This document shows positions 24,767 through 37,400 of a stretch of DNA of 64,000 nucleotides, piece by piece (the first letter of the stretch is position 1; the number at the start of each line of letters is the position of its first letter). The DNA comes from Polytrichum commune (taxonomy: Eukaryota > Streptophyta > Polytrichopsida > Polytrichales > Polytrichaceae): contig OX485805.1 in assembly GCA_950295325.1 (NCBI GenBank), positions 36,383,501 through 36,447,500 on the forward strand. Direction: 5' to 3'. The position numbers and the translations under genes are program-made. Below the pieces are notes generated by a model that saw only the letters and a program-made list of their open reading frames with translations, had not been told where the DNA came from and did not search any database.

Positions 24767-27700
24767 TCATTTAACGTGGGTTGCTTCTTCTGCGATCCGA
24801 GCAAGGTTGTCTTTTGCAAAAGTTATGTACTTTTGAGGGATGGACACCGATCCACTATGATTTTTCCGTGGTTTCCATGCTATGAATATGGAATCTGTAT
24901 CTATCCAAGATGGACCATGCTCAGAATCCACCTTCCACCGAAAGTTAGGGTTTGTATCCCAGCCTGTATAATGCCGAACAACATCTTCATTCCGTGATGT
25001 CGGTCGGTAGTACTCTACTTGTATTTGTCGAAAATGAGGGCTGGAAGTTACAAAATTTGGTTTGGACAAAGCTCTTGCCACCCACACTGGCTTTGCATAT
25101 GTCTCATCTCCAAGACGCAAAATGAGCATATAACCTTCATGACAATCCACTGCAATACGGAAAGATGGTGGCGGACGACTACTAGCAGGCCCCACGTAAT
25201 GGTCGTCCACATCAAACTCCTCTCGAACCTCTCCATTTCCCAAAAGACTAGCCTCCGAAGCTTGTACATTGACACGTGTTTGTGGCCAAAACCCATGCCT
25301 TAAAGTAAGGGGTGTATCTTCATGAAGGTTTGCCAAAGCACCACGAACACGTGTCCAATATTGTATCCAACTTCCGTAACGAAGCCAACACGATCCACCA
25401 ACATCCGCTACCCTCAAACTCTCCCAATATTGTATGAAGCCTGATATGCCTTTACAAATGTCCTCCAAATTCTTCATGGGTATTGGTTTGCAAGGCTTAG
25501 GCTCTCCGTCAGGCAACATCGTCCTTCCTTCCCCATCAACACGCCATACAAGGAGACCCTCCGGCGGGCTCCAGTCTTGTGATGTGCACAACAACTTGTA
25601 TTGCATGGCGGGGACACCATCGTCACGCACGTAGAACCGAAATTGTTGTGCCTTCGTATGCCCGATCAATCGGTGAGCTCCGCTTCGAATATACGGTTCT
25701 ATAAATGCCTTGAAGTCTGGAACCTCCTCAATCATATGTGGGATGACGGGAATGTTCTCCAAATCCATGTACGACTTCATCAACAATGGGATTGTTGGAA
25801 AATCCTCCTCGCGCAACTTCATGCTCCACCGCCCAAAGGACGCATCAATATCATCGTGCGTGTGGCCTACCAATAGAAAGGACACAAAAACCTCCTTGAA
25901 AATGCCTTTCGCAACCAACAACGACCAATATGCAAAAACATATCTACTTTTATTGTCCTTCGCACAATTGTCCAATTGGACACGCAGAGTTGGGGGCAAA
26001 TTCTTGGCAATCACATCTTCACTTGGTGGCTCCGGCAAGGAGTGCACGCATACATCTCTTCCATCCAATACCGCTTCATATAGAGGTGTTGATCCCGAGT
26101 TTTCAAATAACAATCTTGATGAATAGGACGGCGGTTTCTCCAAATCACGTAAAAGCTTTGCAAATGACCCTATCGTGTGGTTTGAATCCCCCGGATACAA
26201 ATCAAGAGCATAATGAGCATACTTGACATCTCCATGCCCATGTGCAATCATTCCTGCAAAGGCAACCCAATGGTTTAATATTCAACTATAACACCAAAAA
26301 ATTCACATGGTGTACATGTATGGCCCCAAGTACAAACCTAAACGCACAAATTTGTGTTTAGGTAATGCAATGCAATTGTTATCAAAATCACCTGTAACCG
26401 AAACAGGAAGCTTAAAAAGGCCGTCCGTGGCTTTTATTCGATTTGCAAAACATGGTGAGGCTGTTTTGGCATGGTCCATTTTGTCATGGATGATTGTAAG
26501 GACTTCCAAAGGCCTGGAGATGGACAAAGCTCTATTTGTGTAGTAATCATTACGGTGTGCCTCTTGCATGTTCACATGCTTGAAATAGTTCATTTGATGT
26601 GCGGCATAGGACTCTGTCCCCATCGTGTGTGCATCTCGAAGGCGTTTCAACTTCTCGCATTTAGAACAACGGGCAAATTTGTCGCCTCGTCTTTTTGTGA
26701 TGTATTCGCTAAAGTGAGATTTTTTGATAGCACTCAGTTTCGACAACGAAATAGGGTCCAACCCGGCCTTCTCGCCAACTGCGTTTACGTCCAACAATAT
26801 GTCTTTCCATTTCGTGCCTGTAGGAAGAACCTTCTCCACAACCTTTTCACCGGTTGCGAGTGTCCGTGTTTTGTGCGGCATTGCATCGGCAAGGGGGACA
26901 ATGATGGTTGCCAGAGTGGCTGTTGCTTGTCTCGTTGCTTCTCTTGGTTTCTTTAAGCCCGTGTTCCCATGGTGACGGGCACGGCGGCCTTCATTGGCAT
27001 ACGCGGCTTGTCTATAAAATTCCGCTTTCGACACACCGTGAATGGTGTACCATGCCGTACAACACACGTCTATGCTCTCAAGGGTGATGACCTTGCGACC
27101 CGCTCCGTTCACATGTATCGCCCTATGAACATCAAGTTTTTTGGTGGATCTTAGACGGAAATCTCCAAGCCACATTTCTTCACGGATGGCCTTCAATTTA
27201 TCTCTTGGGAACAATTGGCAACAACGATGTACACAACAATCCTTCGTAGCAACTTCTCTAATAGACTCCTCACATAGCAACCTTTGACGTTTACACTTAT
27301 TTGCAGACGGAGTAGGACGTGTCAATGTTTCGTACTTCTGAAGGCCTTTGCGTGGCCGAATGTTTGCTTGGAGCTCCTGTTGGATTTGGACGTGTCGTCG
27401 CTCATGGTCGCGCAAGCTAACCCCCTCAATTGTCACATTCCTCAACGGCCACCTTCGCAACGAGAACCTATGAGTTGGATTGACTTCCGAATGTACAAGT
27501 GATTCTAATATAACAACTCCAACGTCCTCGGTGCCAAGGGAGTGTTCATCAATGCAATCTTGTGGATGTGTGTTACGACAAATACCCTCCGCCACAGCAA
27601 CTCCACTGTCATTAACAAGTACCACATCCAAATTCACCCATGAAGCTCGTGAAAGCCCCGCACATTCCACAATGGGGCAAAAAGGATCAGATGGCGAAGG

Positions 27701-27835
27701 ACTCCCCAAATGACCTTCATCTGCACTGTCATCAAAACTATCCTCCCCGACAATGTCTAGCTCATCCCCAGACAGAGATTGGGTGCTGCCCATGTCTTCA
27801 GAGAAGGAATCCCCTCTTCCACCAACTCCCTCCAT
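24767..27835 (-). CDS. DUF7869-type transposase-like protein, left copy (976 aa)
   Basis: Two exons, 27835-26392 and 26253-24767, join across a phase-1 intron (ACAG|GTGATT ... GCAG|GA). They give an uninterrupted 976-residue protein. The N-terminus is acidic. A Cys/His-rich part follows (CEESIREVATKDCCVHRCCQLF; later CSKCEKLKRLRDAH). Then come IIHDKMDH (Asp about 451), QLDNCAKDNKSR (Asp about 576) and LVGHTHDDIDASFGRW (about 611-624). These three blocks are diagnostic of the DUF7869 group. Their spacing suggests an RNase-H-like DDD nuclease, although the activity is unproven. I chose the ATG at 27835 because it follows an acceptor-like TGTGTAG, whereas the upstream ATG lies before it. The right copy at 55546-58613 has identical exon lengths and about 97% protein identity. 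Transcription probably starts near 30330, so the palindrome array lies in the 5' leader. Confidence 0.8.
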
Positions 27836-28036
27836 TGCGCCTACACAAATGCACATGAAACCTCAACAAACATGGACACAACGTAAGGGTCCAAAAAAAT
27901 CAAATATTGGAAAATGCAAAACATCACGATAAATGGGGACACTGAGGATCAAGACATTTGCAACACAAATGCAATGTGAGCTCCCAATACTATGCGCCAG
28001 TCCACAAAATGTTCCACAAAATATTTTGGGTGGGAG

Positions 28037-28870
28037 TTTGGGTCGGCCGACCTAAACCCTGTGGCACCAGGGATTGAGGGCCATCCACACCTTGCCCGTG
28101 GGATAGGGTCGGGTTCCGGTCGACCGACTCAAACCTTGTACAATGATGGGTTGAGGGCCATTTAGAATTCCATCACGCTGTGGGGAAAATTTTGGGTCGA
28201 CCGACCCAATCCTTGTCATGGTCAACTACAACCTCCGAAACTGGGGAAGGGGTTGGGTCGACCGACCCAATCTTTGACGGGGTTAATCCACCCACACTGG
28301 ATAGGGGTTTGGGTCGGTCGACCCAAACTTTCACAGGCTAAATCCATCCACACTGGGAAGGGGTTTGGGTCGACCGACCCAAACTTTCACAGGGTAAACC
28401 CACCACATTCGGAAGGGGTTTGGGTCGGTCGACCCAAACTTTCACAGGGTAAGTCCACCCACACTGGGAAAGGGTTTGGGTCGGTCGACCCAAACTTTCA
28501 CAGTGTAAATCCACACACACTGGGATGAGGTTTGGGTCGCTCGACCCAAACATTACATATGATGGGATAAGGTTCCTACTCTGTCCGTCCAAACCTTCTG
28601 AGTACCTTGGGTAAAGGCCATTAACAATTCGTTCACGATGTGCGAAAAAATTTGGGTCGACCGACCCAAACCTTCTGAAAGGTTTTACGATAAACGCCCA
28701 TAGTGGGGTAGGGGTTTGGGTCGACCGACCCAAATCTCAGAAGGGTCAGACTAGACCCCCCCCCCCCAACACTAGTGAAGGGGTTTGGGTCGACCGACCC
28801 AAACCTCACAAGGGTCAGACTAGACCCCCCCCCCCAAACACTAGTGAAGGGGTTTGGGTCGACCGACCCA
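28037..28870. repeat. Array of type-1 palindromes in the left DUF7869 leader, first part
   Basis: About 13 copies of the 20-bp palindrome TTTGGGTCGACCGACCCAAA, or variants with centre GT, GC or AT, occur roughly every 55-70 bp. Each has 9-bp arms TTTGGGTCG and CGACCCAAA around two bases. The centre appears in both orientations (GACC and GGTC). Spacers share TTTCACAGGGTAAATCCACCCACACTGGGA and, further on, CTCACAAGGGTCAGACTAGA followed by long C-runs. The array lies between the transcription start region (about 30330) and the coding ATG (27835), upstream of an acceptor-like site, so it is probably inside a leader intron. Copies near 28037 and 28112 are degenerate. Confidence 0.9.
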
Positions 28871-28887
28871 AACCTCACAAGGGTCAG

Positions 28888-29829
28888 TGTCGCGACCCTT
28901 GCTAGTTTTTCTCCACTTAGCTCAATCGCTTTCCAACTCTAGCAAGTGTCCCGAGCGCTAACCTGCACATCCCACGCACATGCATGGTTAGCTCCCAAAA
29001 CCGCGGACCTTCAATCCCATATTTGGTCACCAAACCCTCCTACACATGCATTCGGGACTCTTTCCCCTTAGTAGGTAACCCATCGCTAAGGTGGACTTCC
29101 ATCCATGGAAGTCCACTCCCTACTTGGTCATAGTGTTGCTAGGACAACACTACAACCACCCGGAGCACATTGCCAAGTATGCTCCGGGGGGGGGTCGGTC
29201 GGCAAAGCCGCCTCACCCCTATAAGCCTCTAGGACTTTTGGCGGGGCCCCTCCCCCACCGTCAACATCCCTTTTGTCTCTCTACCAAGAGTTGGGGCCAA
29301 GTAGACATTTTCCCTTAGCCGCTGGGTCTAGAAGCCTCCCTGCAGCTTCAGACCTTCATAACTTCCACGTGCGGTCTCTGAATCTAACAACCAACCACTC
29401 TATCGTCATCTACATTTCACGTAGATCCCTATGGACACCTCACTTGCCCTATTCGGGCAAGTATTGAGGAAGTTATGCCTGTTTAAACCTTTGCAGTCCC
29501 GGGAGCCACTCCCAGGCCCCTGCTGTTCCAGGGCGCTGTCCCGGGACAGCATCCCACTCAAAGTGCCATATCTCCTAGCTCACACCTCAGATTGAGGTGT
29601 TCTTTAGCATTCTAGAATCGGGACGCCATAAGCTACTCATAGCTTATGGCTTTACCCTCATGACTCCTAGTCTTTGTGGGTGGGAGGCGTTCTAAACGCC
29701 CGGGGCCCTCACCCACCTTAGGATCACTTGGTCCCTCTCACCAATGGCGTCACAAGTCCCGGGTGTCACTCCGGGGTCCCCCTTGTGCCCATGGTGTTGC
29801 GGGCACTCCTCATGGAGAGGTGCGCGACA
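28888..29829. mobile_element. Solo LTR (942 bp) inserted in the palindrome array
   Basis: The insert starts TGTCGCGACC and ends GGTGCGCGACA, with the classic TG...CA ends of an LTR. It is flanked by the 5-bp duplication GTCAG (28883-28887 and 29830-29834). Removing it restores the spacer sequence AAGGGTCAGACTAGACCC seen elsewhere in the same array. A TATAAG lies near 29220. No internal retrotransposon genes are present, so this is a solo LTR left by recombination. It has no counterpart in the right arm, so it arrived after the arms were duplicated. Confidence 0.88.
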
Positions 29830-29839
29830 GTCAGACTAG

Positions 29840-30125
29840 ACCCCCCCCCCAACACTAGTGAAGGGGTTTGGGTCGATCGACCCAAACCTCACAAGGGTCA
29901 GGCTAGACCCCCCCCCCCCCCCAACACTAGTGAAGGGGTTTGGGTCGACCGACCCAAACCTCACAAGGGTGAGACTAGAACCCGCCCACACTAGTGGAGG
30001 GGTTTGGGTCGATCGACCCAAACCTCAGAATGGTCAGACTAGAACCCGCCCACACTAGTGGAGGGGTTTGGATCGACCGACCCAAACCTCACAAGGGTCA
30101 GACTGAAACCCGCCAACACTAGTGT
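29840..30125. repeat. Array of type-1 palindromes, second part
   Basis: Four more copies of the TTTGGGTCG-N2-CGACCCAAA palindrome lie at about 29867, 29939, 30001 and 30068. Spacers contain CACACTAGTG and runs of up to 14 C. This continues the array that was split by the solo LTR. Two copies have a perfectly symmetrical AT centre (TCGATCGA). Confidence 0.9.
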
Positions 30126-30356
30126 CGACCGACGTATAATACAGCGTATAATGCGGCGTATAATGCAGCGGATATTGAGAGGTGTGTGGAATTTCATCTC
30201 ATTGCAAAGTTCACTGCGGACTTGCATGCTGTGAATAGGTCCTCATGAACAACAGCGTGAACGAACCTCGAAGTACAGCTCCGACTAAGAGTTCTCTCTA
30301 CGAATTCAGGAGTGGGAGAAGAGCAAAAAAGAACCAACTTTTGGGGGGTGCGCCCC

Positions 30357-30362
30357 TTTATA
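30357..30362 (-). promoter_or_regulatory. TATA box of the left DUF7869 gene
   Basis: Read on the minus strand this is TATAAAGGGGCGCACC. The same sequence stands at 54403 in the right copy. A pyrimidine-rich start region (TTTTTTGCTCTTCTCCC) lies about 30 bp downstream. This places transcription start near 30330, more than 2.4 kb upstream of the ATG. Confidence 0.65.
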
Positions 30363-30399
30363 CTATCCACCTCCACTTGCCCGACTTCCTCATTGGATG

Positions 30400-32225
30400 C
30401 CTTTCCCGCCTTGTTATTTCAAACCTTCTGACAGAATTCCCCGTTTTCTGTTTATTGTAGAAAATGCGCATCTTTCAATGCCCCTCTCATACCCCAGCCG
30501 TCATATGTCTTAGTCTATGATATTTAATTTTTTTTTGGTTTTGTGTGTATATGACATACGACATTGGGAGGAAGGGTGGCGGCCACATTAATTTTTTCAA
30601 GTGTCACAACGGTATATTTTAACCAATATGTATACCCAACCACAACTCCATTCAATGCTTTCAAGTGCAAACCTATTTAGGTGGGGTTGGGGCCATTTGG
30701 AGGTTGCAATTATGAGAGAGTTTCCAAGGCTTGAGGCCATTGTCATGATGAATAAAATTATTTATTTGTCTCCCCTAAACCCTAAACCCTAGAACATTGC
30801 GGCTCTGTTATCTCGCATGGAAGTGTGGCAATGATAAACGTATGTGGACGTTGTTAAGGGGATACTAACTAGCAATGTCGCTTTTTGGTTCAATCTTTTA
30901 ATGTTATTTCAATCCATCCTCAAGTTCACTTCAAGTTTACTAATGTGTGTGACCAAAACATCCAAAGTTGGACCCTAAACCCTTATAACATCCACAACAT
31001 GAAATACGTATTGACAAAATACAAAACCAATTAGTATATCATGTTTAAACGTCCCAAATAACATATTAACATGATCAAGATTGTATTTACTATAACCTTC
31101 CTATTAGACTCTTCTTCATATTATGCAAACAATATCTGTTATATCTTTCTCCATTATCCAATACATGTGGAGGGAACAATGAATAAGAACATGATTGCGT
31201 GAATGGCTTCATTTGATGTTGTGCTTCTCTTATTTACTTTTGCATCACATTCCATATATTAAATACATCATGAACCATGGTTTATTGGCGACTATGTGAT
31301 TCCCTAAAGTGAGCAAAACATCCAAAGTTGAACCCCTTACCCCTAATAACATCCACAACATTTCATGTTATTTGAATAAACACAAGACCATTCACTATAT
31401 CACGTTTAAACGTCCGTAATAACAAATAAACATAATCAAGATCGTCTTTTCTATTACCTTCCAGTAAAAACCTATTCTCACCAGTAAGTCAATGTTATAT
31501 GTTAATATTGGATAGATTAATATGTTATAAACCTAACTCCTAAACCCTAAACCCTAAACCCTAAATACAAAAATTCGTAGTTGTTCACTGCTACCTCCAC
31601 ATACAAACAACATGAACTTTATCTTGCGCCATTATGTAATATACGTGGAGGGAACATTCAATAACAACATGATTGCGTCAAAGGGCTTCATTTGATGTTG
31701 TGGTTCTCCGATTTACTTTTATATCACATTCGAAGTACATATATCACGATCCATGGTTTATTGGCGACTATGTGATTCATTCAAGTGAGTATGTAAGGGA
31801 TTTACTAAAAACTTGAGCATGTTAGCATTTCGACATAAGGATCATGCAATTCCAAACCCTGAGAAAATGCTCTTGGGGAAGGTATACATTTAGCAAACAC
31901 ATTCAAATATCCTAAATTTCCGAATTTCATGTTGGGGGACGGGGGTTATATTTTTTATTCATTGCATATTGTGTGAGTTCTTGGCATCATTGGTAAAGTC
32001 TAAATGTCAACGATTACATCGTTAAATGTCACGCAATTGTATTATTTTTCTAACTTGCTCAAACAAAAGAGAAACCAATGATTTCAACTTGTTTGGGAAA
32101 TTTAGGTTATGGTGTCATGTGAGTAGGGGTTAAGTCTTAGTTTTAGCATAACGTTGCGTTGTAAAAATGCATTAGTTGTATAAATGGTTTCATTTTGTAG
32201 AATACCGCATTTGATGTGCACCTTA
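30400..32225. other. AT-rich upstream tail of the left arm, no gene
   Basis: This stretch is shared in inverted order with about 52530-54390 in the right arm. It holds the telomere-like runs CCCTAAACCCTAAACCC (30776) and CTAAACCCTAAACCCTAAA (31543). It also contains two diverged copies of a block with AGTGAGCAAAACATCCAAAGTTG (about 30945 and 31310). No open frame is preserved between the arms. Confidence 0.6.
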
Positions 32226-32756
32226 TGGGGCATTCCCACTTGACATTAGTTAGAAGTAGTATTAGTCTAAATGCGGTTTTAGTTATCTAGGTTTCACACA
32301 TATGGCTCTTTTTAGTGCCGTGCCTAGGTGGCAAATGATGTGGCATGGCTTAAAAGTGGAGGTTTTAAGCCTCAACCACCGACGCTCCCATCGGTACCTA
32401 AACATTAGGCAAGAATATAGGAATTTTAAAAGTGTCGCCTCCCACCCTTGTGATTGGTTGCTTTTTAGTCTTAGCTATGAGGGCACGAGGAGCTTCATTA
32501 ACAAAAACCGATGGTAAGATAGGTGAGTAGTAAGGCATTTGGGGATGGGACAAAAACTACCCAACATTCATTGCTTGGTAGATAAAACCATGAACATGTG
32601 TGAAAGCTACTTAACTAAAACCTACTTGAAAATCTCCGGAGCAAGTTCTTGTAGGTGCATTGGGATAGTTGGATGCCTCCGCTATAACCGAGGGAGCTTT
32701 ACCCGGTCTTTATAAAATAGTGAGGGTCTTAACTAAAGTCAAGTGGGAATGCCCCA
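32226..32756. mobile_element. Tourist-like MITE (531 bp) with TTA target duplication
   Basis: The terminal inverted repeats TGGGGCATTCCCACTTGAC and GTCAAGTGGGAATGCCCCA are perfect. They are flanked by TTA on both sides (32223-32225 and 32757-32759). The right arm of the block has the empty site: the reverse complement of 52525-52545 reads GCACCTTAGGGTACTCC, with one TTA. A 3-bp TTA/TAA duplication is characteristic of PIF/Harbinger-related MITEs. The interior is non-coding. Confidence 0.92.
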
Positions 32757-33340
32757 TTAGGGTACTCCAAAGTGTCTTGAAAATACTAATGCCCGCTAAG
32801 GGTTTACAGTTTGGCTTTAGGATTTAGGGTTCCCCGTAATCCTAATTCCGTTGGTGCCCTAATCCCGTTGGCACCCTATTCGTGCGGTTGGGGGCCAATT
32901 CCCGAGGCATACAAAACCCCAGCCGTCACAACTTTTCGCTCTTTCTCTCTCTCTCCGCGCCAAGCATTCGCTCCGCGCCTCTTGTGGAAGCGCCGCCTCT
33001 CCTTAAGCGCCGCTTTCGCAAAGCGCCGCTTTCGCGAAGCGCCGTGGCGATTCAGGGTGGCGATTTTCTTCTCTTCCCTCCCTTCTTGTTGCTTTGGCGC
33101 CTACTGATTCTTCTCCTTCCCTCCCTTCTCTTGCTGTAGAAGTTAGGAAGTGTTTGCAATAGAACAGAAACCTAAGGAGAGAGTTTTAGAGTGCGTGAGA
33201 GTTAGTAGAGTGATTGTTGTAGAGTGAAGTAAGTAGAAGATTGTTGAAGGGTTTTCCAACATTCTAAGCTTGCGGGTTTTGGAGGCTGTATTGTAGTTGG
33301 AGAGTTTGTGAGATTTAGGAGTTCTATAAGATAATCAGGA

Positions 33341-33745
33341 GGTGTTTGAGAGATACAAAAGTCATTTGAGAGAGTCAGTCATTGTTTTGAGAGATTCACT
33401 TGTTCTTAGGGATTCAGAGGTTGTTTGAAACACTCAATTGTTGTTTGAGAGATACAAAAGTCATTTGAGAGAGTCAGTCATTGTTTTGAGAGATTCACTT
33501 GTTCTTAGGGATTCAGAGGTTGTTTGAAACACTCAATTGTTGTTTGAGAGATACAAAAGTCATTTGAGAGAGTCAGTCATTGTTTTGAGAGATTCACTTG
33601 TTCTTAGGGATTCAGAGGTTGTTTGAAACACTCAATTGTTGTTTGAGAGATATCTAAGTCATTTGAGAGAGTCAGTTATTGTTTTGAGAGATTCACTTGT
33701 TCTTAGAGATTCAGAGGTTGTTTGAAGTATTGAATTGTTGTTTGA
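33341..33745 (+). repeat. Four tandem copies of a 99-bp unit in the leader
   Basis: The unit runs GTTGTTTGAGAGATACAAAA, then GTCATTTGAGAGAGTCAGTC, then ATTGTTTTGAGAGATTCACTTGTTCTTAGG. The copies start 99 bp apart. The first three are nearly identical and the fourth has diverged. Each copy carries several TTTGAGAGA words. The array lies in what looks like the transcribed leader of the ParB-like gene. Confidence 0.85.
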
Positions 33746-34014
33746 GAGATTCAAAAGAGATCTAGGAGTTGTATGAGAGATTGTGGATTTGTGTGAGAGG
33801 TTACATTCAACTGTTTCTGTGTTATTGGAAGAAGAACACCTGTTCTAAAGCAACTGTTTACAACAACTGCTACATACAACAAAGGTATTTTCTTTTATTA
33901 TATGCAATAAGTGTTTGTCAATTGAAGGTATTGTAGCATACACAACGCATAAGCATTGTATATGCTACGTGCCAACTTTTAAAAATTACATTAAAATAGG
34001 AAAGTTTGGGGAGA

Positions 34015-34460
34015 CGACCCAAACACGGCCACAGGTTTGGGTCGGTCGACCCAAACACAGCCTCTTGTTTGGGTCGACCGACCCAAACACAAAACAAAGC
34101 ATCATGTTTGGGCCGAACGACCCAAACACAGCCTCTTGTTTGGGTCGACCGACCCAAACACAAAACAAAGCATCATGTTTGGGCCGAACGACCCAAACAA
34201 CGTCTTCTAATTATAAACTCATAAAGAAATCCATGATTTTTGCATCAATATAAAATTCACATCCACTAAAAAATAATAATCAAGGAATGTATCAAGGAAA
34301 AGTATCAAGTAATCATGCATGTCACAAACAATATAAAATGCAAATCCACCCAATAATCAAAACATTCTTATTATCAATACAAATGATGCTGAAATATATA
34401 AATATACAATCCACCTAAACCTATTCATGTCGTAGATGTTTGGGTCGAACGACCGAAACT
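34015..34460. repeat. Type-1 palindromes in the leader intron of the first ParB-like gene
   Basis: Three clean copies of TTTGGGTCG-N2-CGACCCAAA lie at about 34035, 34070 and 34139. Two variants with TTTGGGCCGAACGACCCAAA lie at about 34108 and 34177, and a single degenerate copy at 34440 sits 26 bp before the acceptor of the first coding exon. The 70-bp block containing one clean and one variant copy is itself duplicated in tandem. Confidence 0.88.
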
Positions 34461-34485
34461 AACATTGCACATTATTTTCTTACAG

Positions 34486-37400
34486 ATGGCTCCAAAGAAA
34501 AGACCCGGCGAAAGGTGGTTCATGCCTGCGCCGGACATGTTGTGGCAGGAGCACGAAACCCCGCAGGATGACTCCTATTCCCCTAAGGACGGGCTTGTCC
34601 TCGCGTGGTCTATACAAGTGGTTAAGGGTTCGCAATACAAAATGATTTTTGTTGTGAAGGTTGGGACCGTGGAGAAGCACACATGGGCTACTCTTACGGG
34701 GTGGGAGGTGGCATCGGTTCAGTCTCTTGGAGACTACGTGGATGTCATCCTCGAGAACAACGCTGTCCAGAACGCGCATATGTTTATGCACCAGTTCTCC
34801 GAACCCTTTGACGCTATCTATGCAAAAGAAACATGTGTAGAACCAGACGTCATCAAACCGGAGTCCATATTCATCGATAACAGTACATCGAACACAAAGG
34901 TGTCGAGCAGATTCACGAAACTAAAGCATGCAATCAGCGTGCTCAACAAAGCCCTGCAGAGCAAAACCAAGTCTCAGCAACCCGTGAGGCGGAAAGCAAC
35001 CACAGAGGAAGGAGCAGGGTCGTCAAGACCTCAATCGGTGAGGAAGCCGCGACCAGTACCGGCTGACTCGCGGAGGACCACTCCCTCCCAAACACCTGCG
35101 GATAGCGAGACGCCTACACCTTCTGGGAGCCGTCAAACAACTCCATCCAAGAGGGGGAGAGAGTCATCTGTGATGACTGACGAGCCAGTCTCACCGGAGT
35201 TGCGCATGCCGAAGCCCGGCGAAGAGGTGGATGCAAGGGAGCTGCAGAAAATCGTGAACAATTTCACGACGAAATGCTCCCACTGTTTTTTCATGGGCAG
35301 GGATTTTAAGTTCGACGTGAACATCAGCCAGTGCCATCTAGCGCCACCGGAGAAGTGTGTCCGGGCAAAGGAGGACGCCTACGTTGACTGGATAATCGCG
35401 CAGATCGTTTGCGAGCAGTTTAAAGACGACAGGCAAACGATTGTAGTGATGCCACAAGGTCTCAAGAAAATGCCTACACCTGAAATGTGGCCCACAATTC
35501 AGAAGGGCGATTTTTGGCTCATAGACGGCCAGCACAGCGTGGAGGCATCCAAGAAAATCCAACTCATGAATGAGTGGGATGATCCGAACAATCAGAAGGA
35601 AAAGCTGAAGGTTTGGAAGGCACTAGTGGTGTGGTCTGACGACGAGACCAAGCTCAGCGACATCTCCCGGTACTTCAATATGGGAAATAAGAAGAGGGCC
35701 TACCAAGCTTCCTGGATAAGGAATATCATGGCCTCGCGGGAGGTGTGGGAGTTCTATGGTAGGCCTCCCAAGGAGAGGGAGAATGCGAAGGACAAGAATC
35801 CCAAATGGGAGGTGAGTATTGTTTAGGTCGACCGACCCAAACTCCTGATGCAGCCTTGTTTATTTAGTTTGGGTCGACCGACCCAAACTCCTGATGCAGC
35901 TAGTTTATTTAGTTTGGGTCGATCGACCCAAACTGTTGTTGCAGATGTTGGTCATGATATGGGTTGGAAATCACATGTACATATCTAACACGCATTCAAA
36001 TGTTCTGTTTTGTGGACGTGCAGGATTTCAAATACCAAATGATCAACAAATTCTCCTCCATTGATAATTCGAGCCACAAGCAGAAGAAATACAGCGACCT
36101 CAAGGGGGAGATTTACTTGATTACAGCATCTGACTCAGTTTGGAGGAAGTGGAAAACCGTGTTTGAAAAGCACGAGACGGGGGATTTGATCGACCCCGAC
36201 ACTGGCATTTTCTTCAGCCAAACCTCGCGCTTCAAGCAGATGAAGCCTCTCGTGAGAGAGTTCTTTAGAACTCTTCAAGGGCTGTCAGAGACGGAGGTGG
36301 AGAAGGCGGCATCTCACATCCTGCACGTGGCACCCACGGCGAAGAGGTGTTGGGTGCACCCGAAGATTGTCTTCCAAAAGCCCAAATCCTTCGTTCCTTC
36401 ATGCTACACCATGAAGGAATGGACGGATAACAGGAAAAAGAAGACGACTATCGTGCAGGAGCTGCATAAACTCGTGCCAGAGAGGAATATTGTCGTGGAC
36501 GGCGAGGTCCATGAGGCTAACTGGAGAGCATTCAAAGCTGAATATAAGTTCACCAGTGCCTCCATGGCGGCTCTAATAAGGGAAGCGGGGGACGACTTCT
36601 TGCGGGCCAAGATGGTGAAGGGTGGGAAGAACCGGGCGCTTCCGGATCACACAGCGCGTGCGTTCTCGAACTTCATCAAGGAGAAGAAGATTGTCCAGTT
36701 TGAAGGGGAAGCGTACTTCAACCTTGTCACCGCCGACCCGTTGAAAATTCAGGGCTGGCCAGGTCAAGACGCCAGAATGGCGATAAGGACGAAAGCAAGG
36801 GACCGCTTTCCTTTTGGGATGATTGATTTCAGGAATATTCCTGGAAGCTCATTTGAGGGCACGATGAGCACCCTCTTCTATGACCCCTTCCTATCTAAGT
36901 TCGTCGATTATGCAAGCCCTAAGTTCAGGGAGGTAGATATCTGGCTTTGGATAGTCGAGGATAGGAGGGCGGAGCAGGTGTACGAGCTTGTCCGGAAACT
37001 GCAGCCGGAGTATGCAGTCTCCAAGTCTCACTACATCGCCGCACCGGCGGAGGGAGCTTACACGACGTTGAGGGACAAGAAGACCAAGTTCGTCAACGTC
37101 TTGTGTTTGTACTTCGTGTACAAAGCGGAGTTGCTGAAGGTGCCGAACCACCCTATATCCCGGATGGACAAACTCTTCCAAGTTCCAGAAGGGTTGGGTG
37201 TCAACAAGTGCCTCTACGACGAGGCTAAATACGCGAACTATCCTTTAGATGAGCTGCGGATGGAATTTTACGTGAGAATGATGAGGACGCTGACGAGGAG
37301 AGGGGATTGCATCTTCAACGTCTTCGGAGGCTCTAAACCTATCTATGCTGCCATGGTAAGCGACTTTCTATAACTCGTGCGCAGTTTGGGTCGATCGACC

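Larger units (their letters stand above)
32760..34485 (+). promoter_or_regulatory. Promoter and leader of the first ParB-like gene
   Basis: Homology with the right arm ends near 32806. A pyrimidine-rich tract (CTCTTTCTCTCTCTCTCCGC near 32940) is a likely transcription start region. It is followed by reiterated GAAGCGCC/GCTTTCGC words (32985-33050) that can fold on each other. Next come the 99-bp repeats (33341-33745), then a plausible donor AAAG|GTATTTTC near 33883. The coding ATG at 34486 follows CTTACAG, so the leader probably ends in an intron that holds the first palindrome cluster. Confidence 0.45.

Noticed and set aside
28037-28870. CRISPR-like array of regularly spaced palindromic repeats
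   Set aside because: Repeats are 20 bp, spacers are themselves repetitive and similar, there are no cas genes, and the genome is eukaryotic with introns.
28253-30058. ORFs with repeated FGSVDPN and GRPTQT
   Set aside because: These are the type-1 palindrome read in several frames and on both strands, not proteins.
32811-33107. 98-codon ORF MALGFRVPRNP...
   Set aside because: Lies in the promoter/leader region of the ParB-like gene and is built on GAAGCGCC/GCTTTCGC simple repeats, so it is probably not translated as a protein of its own.
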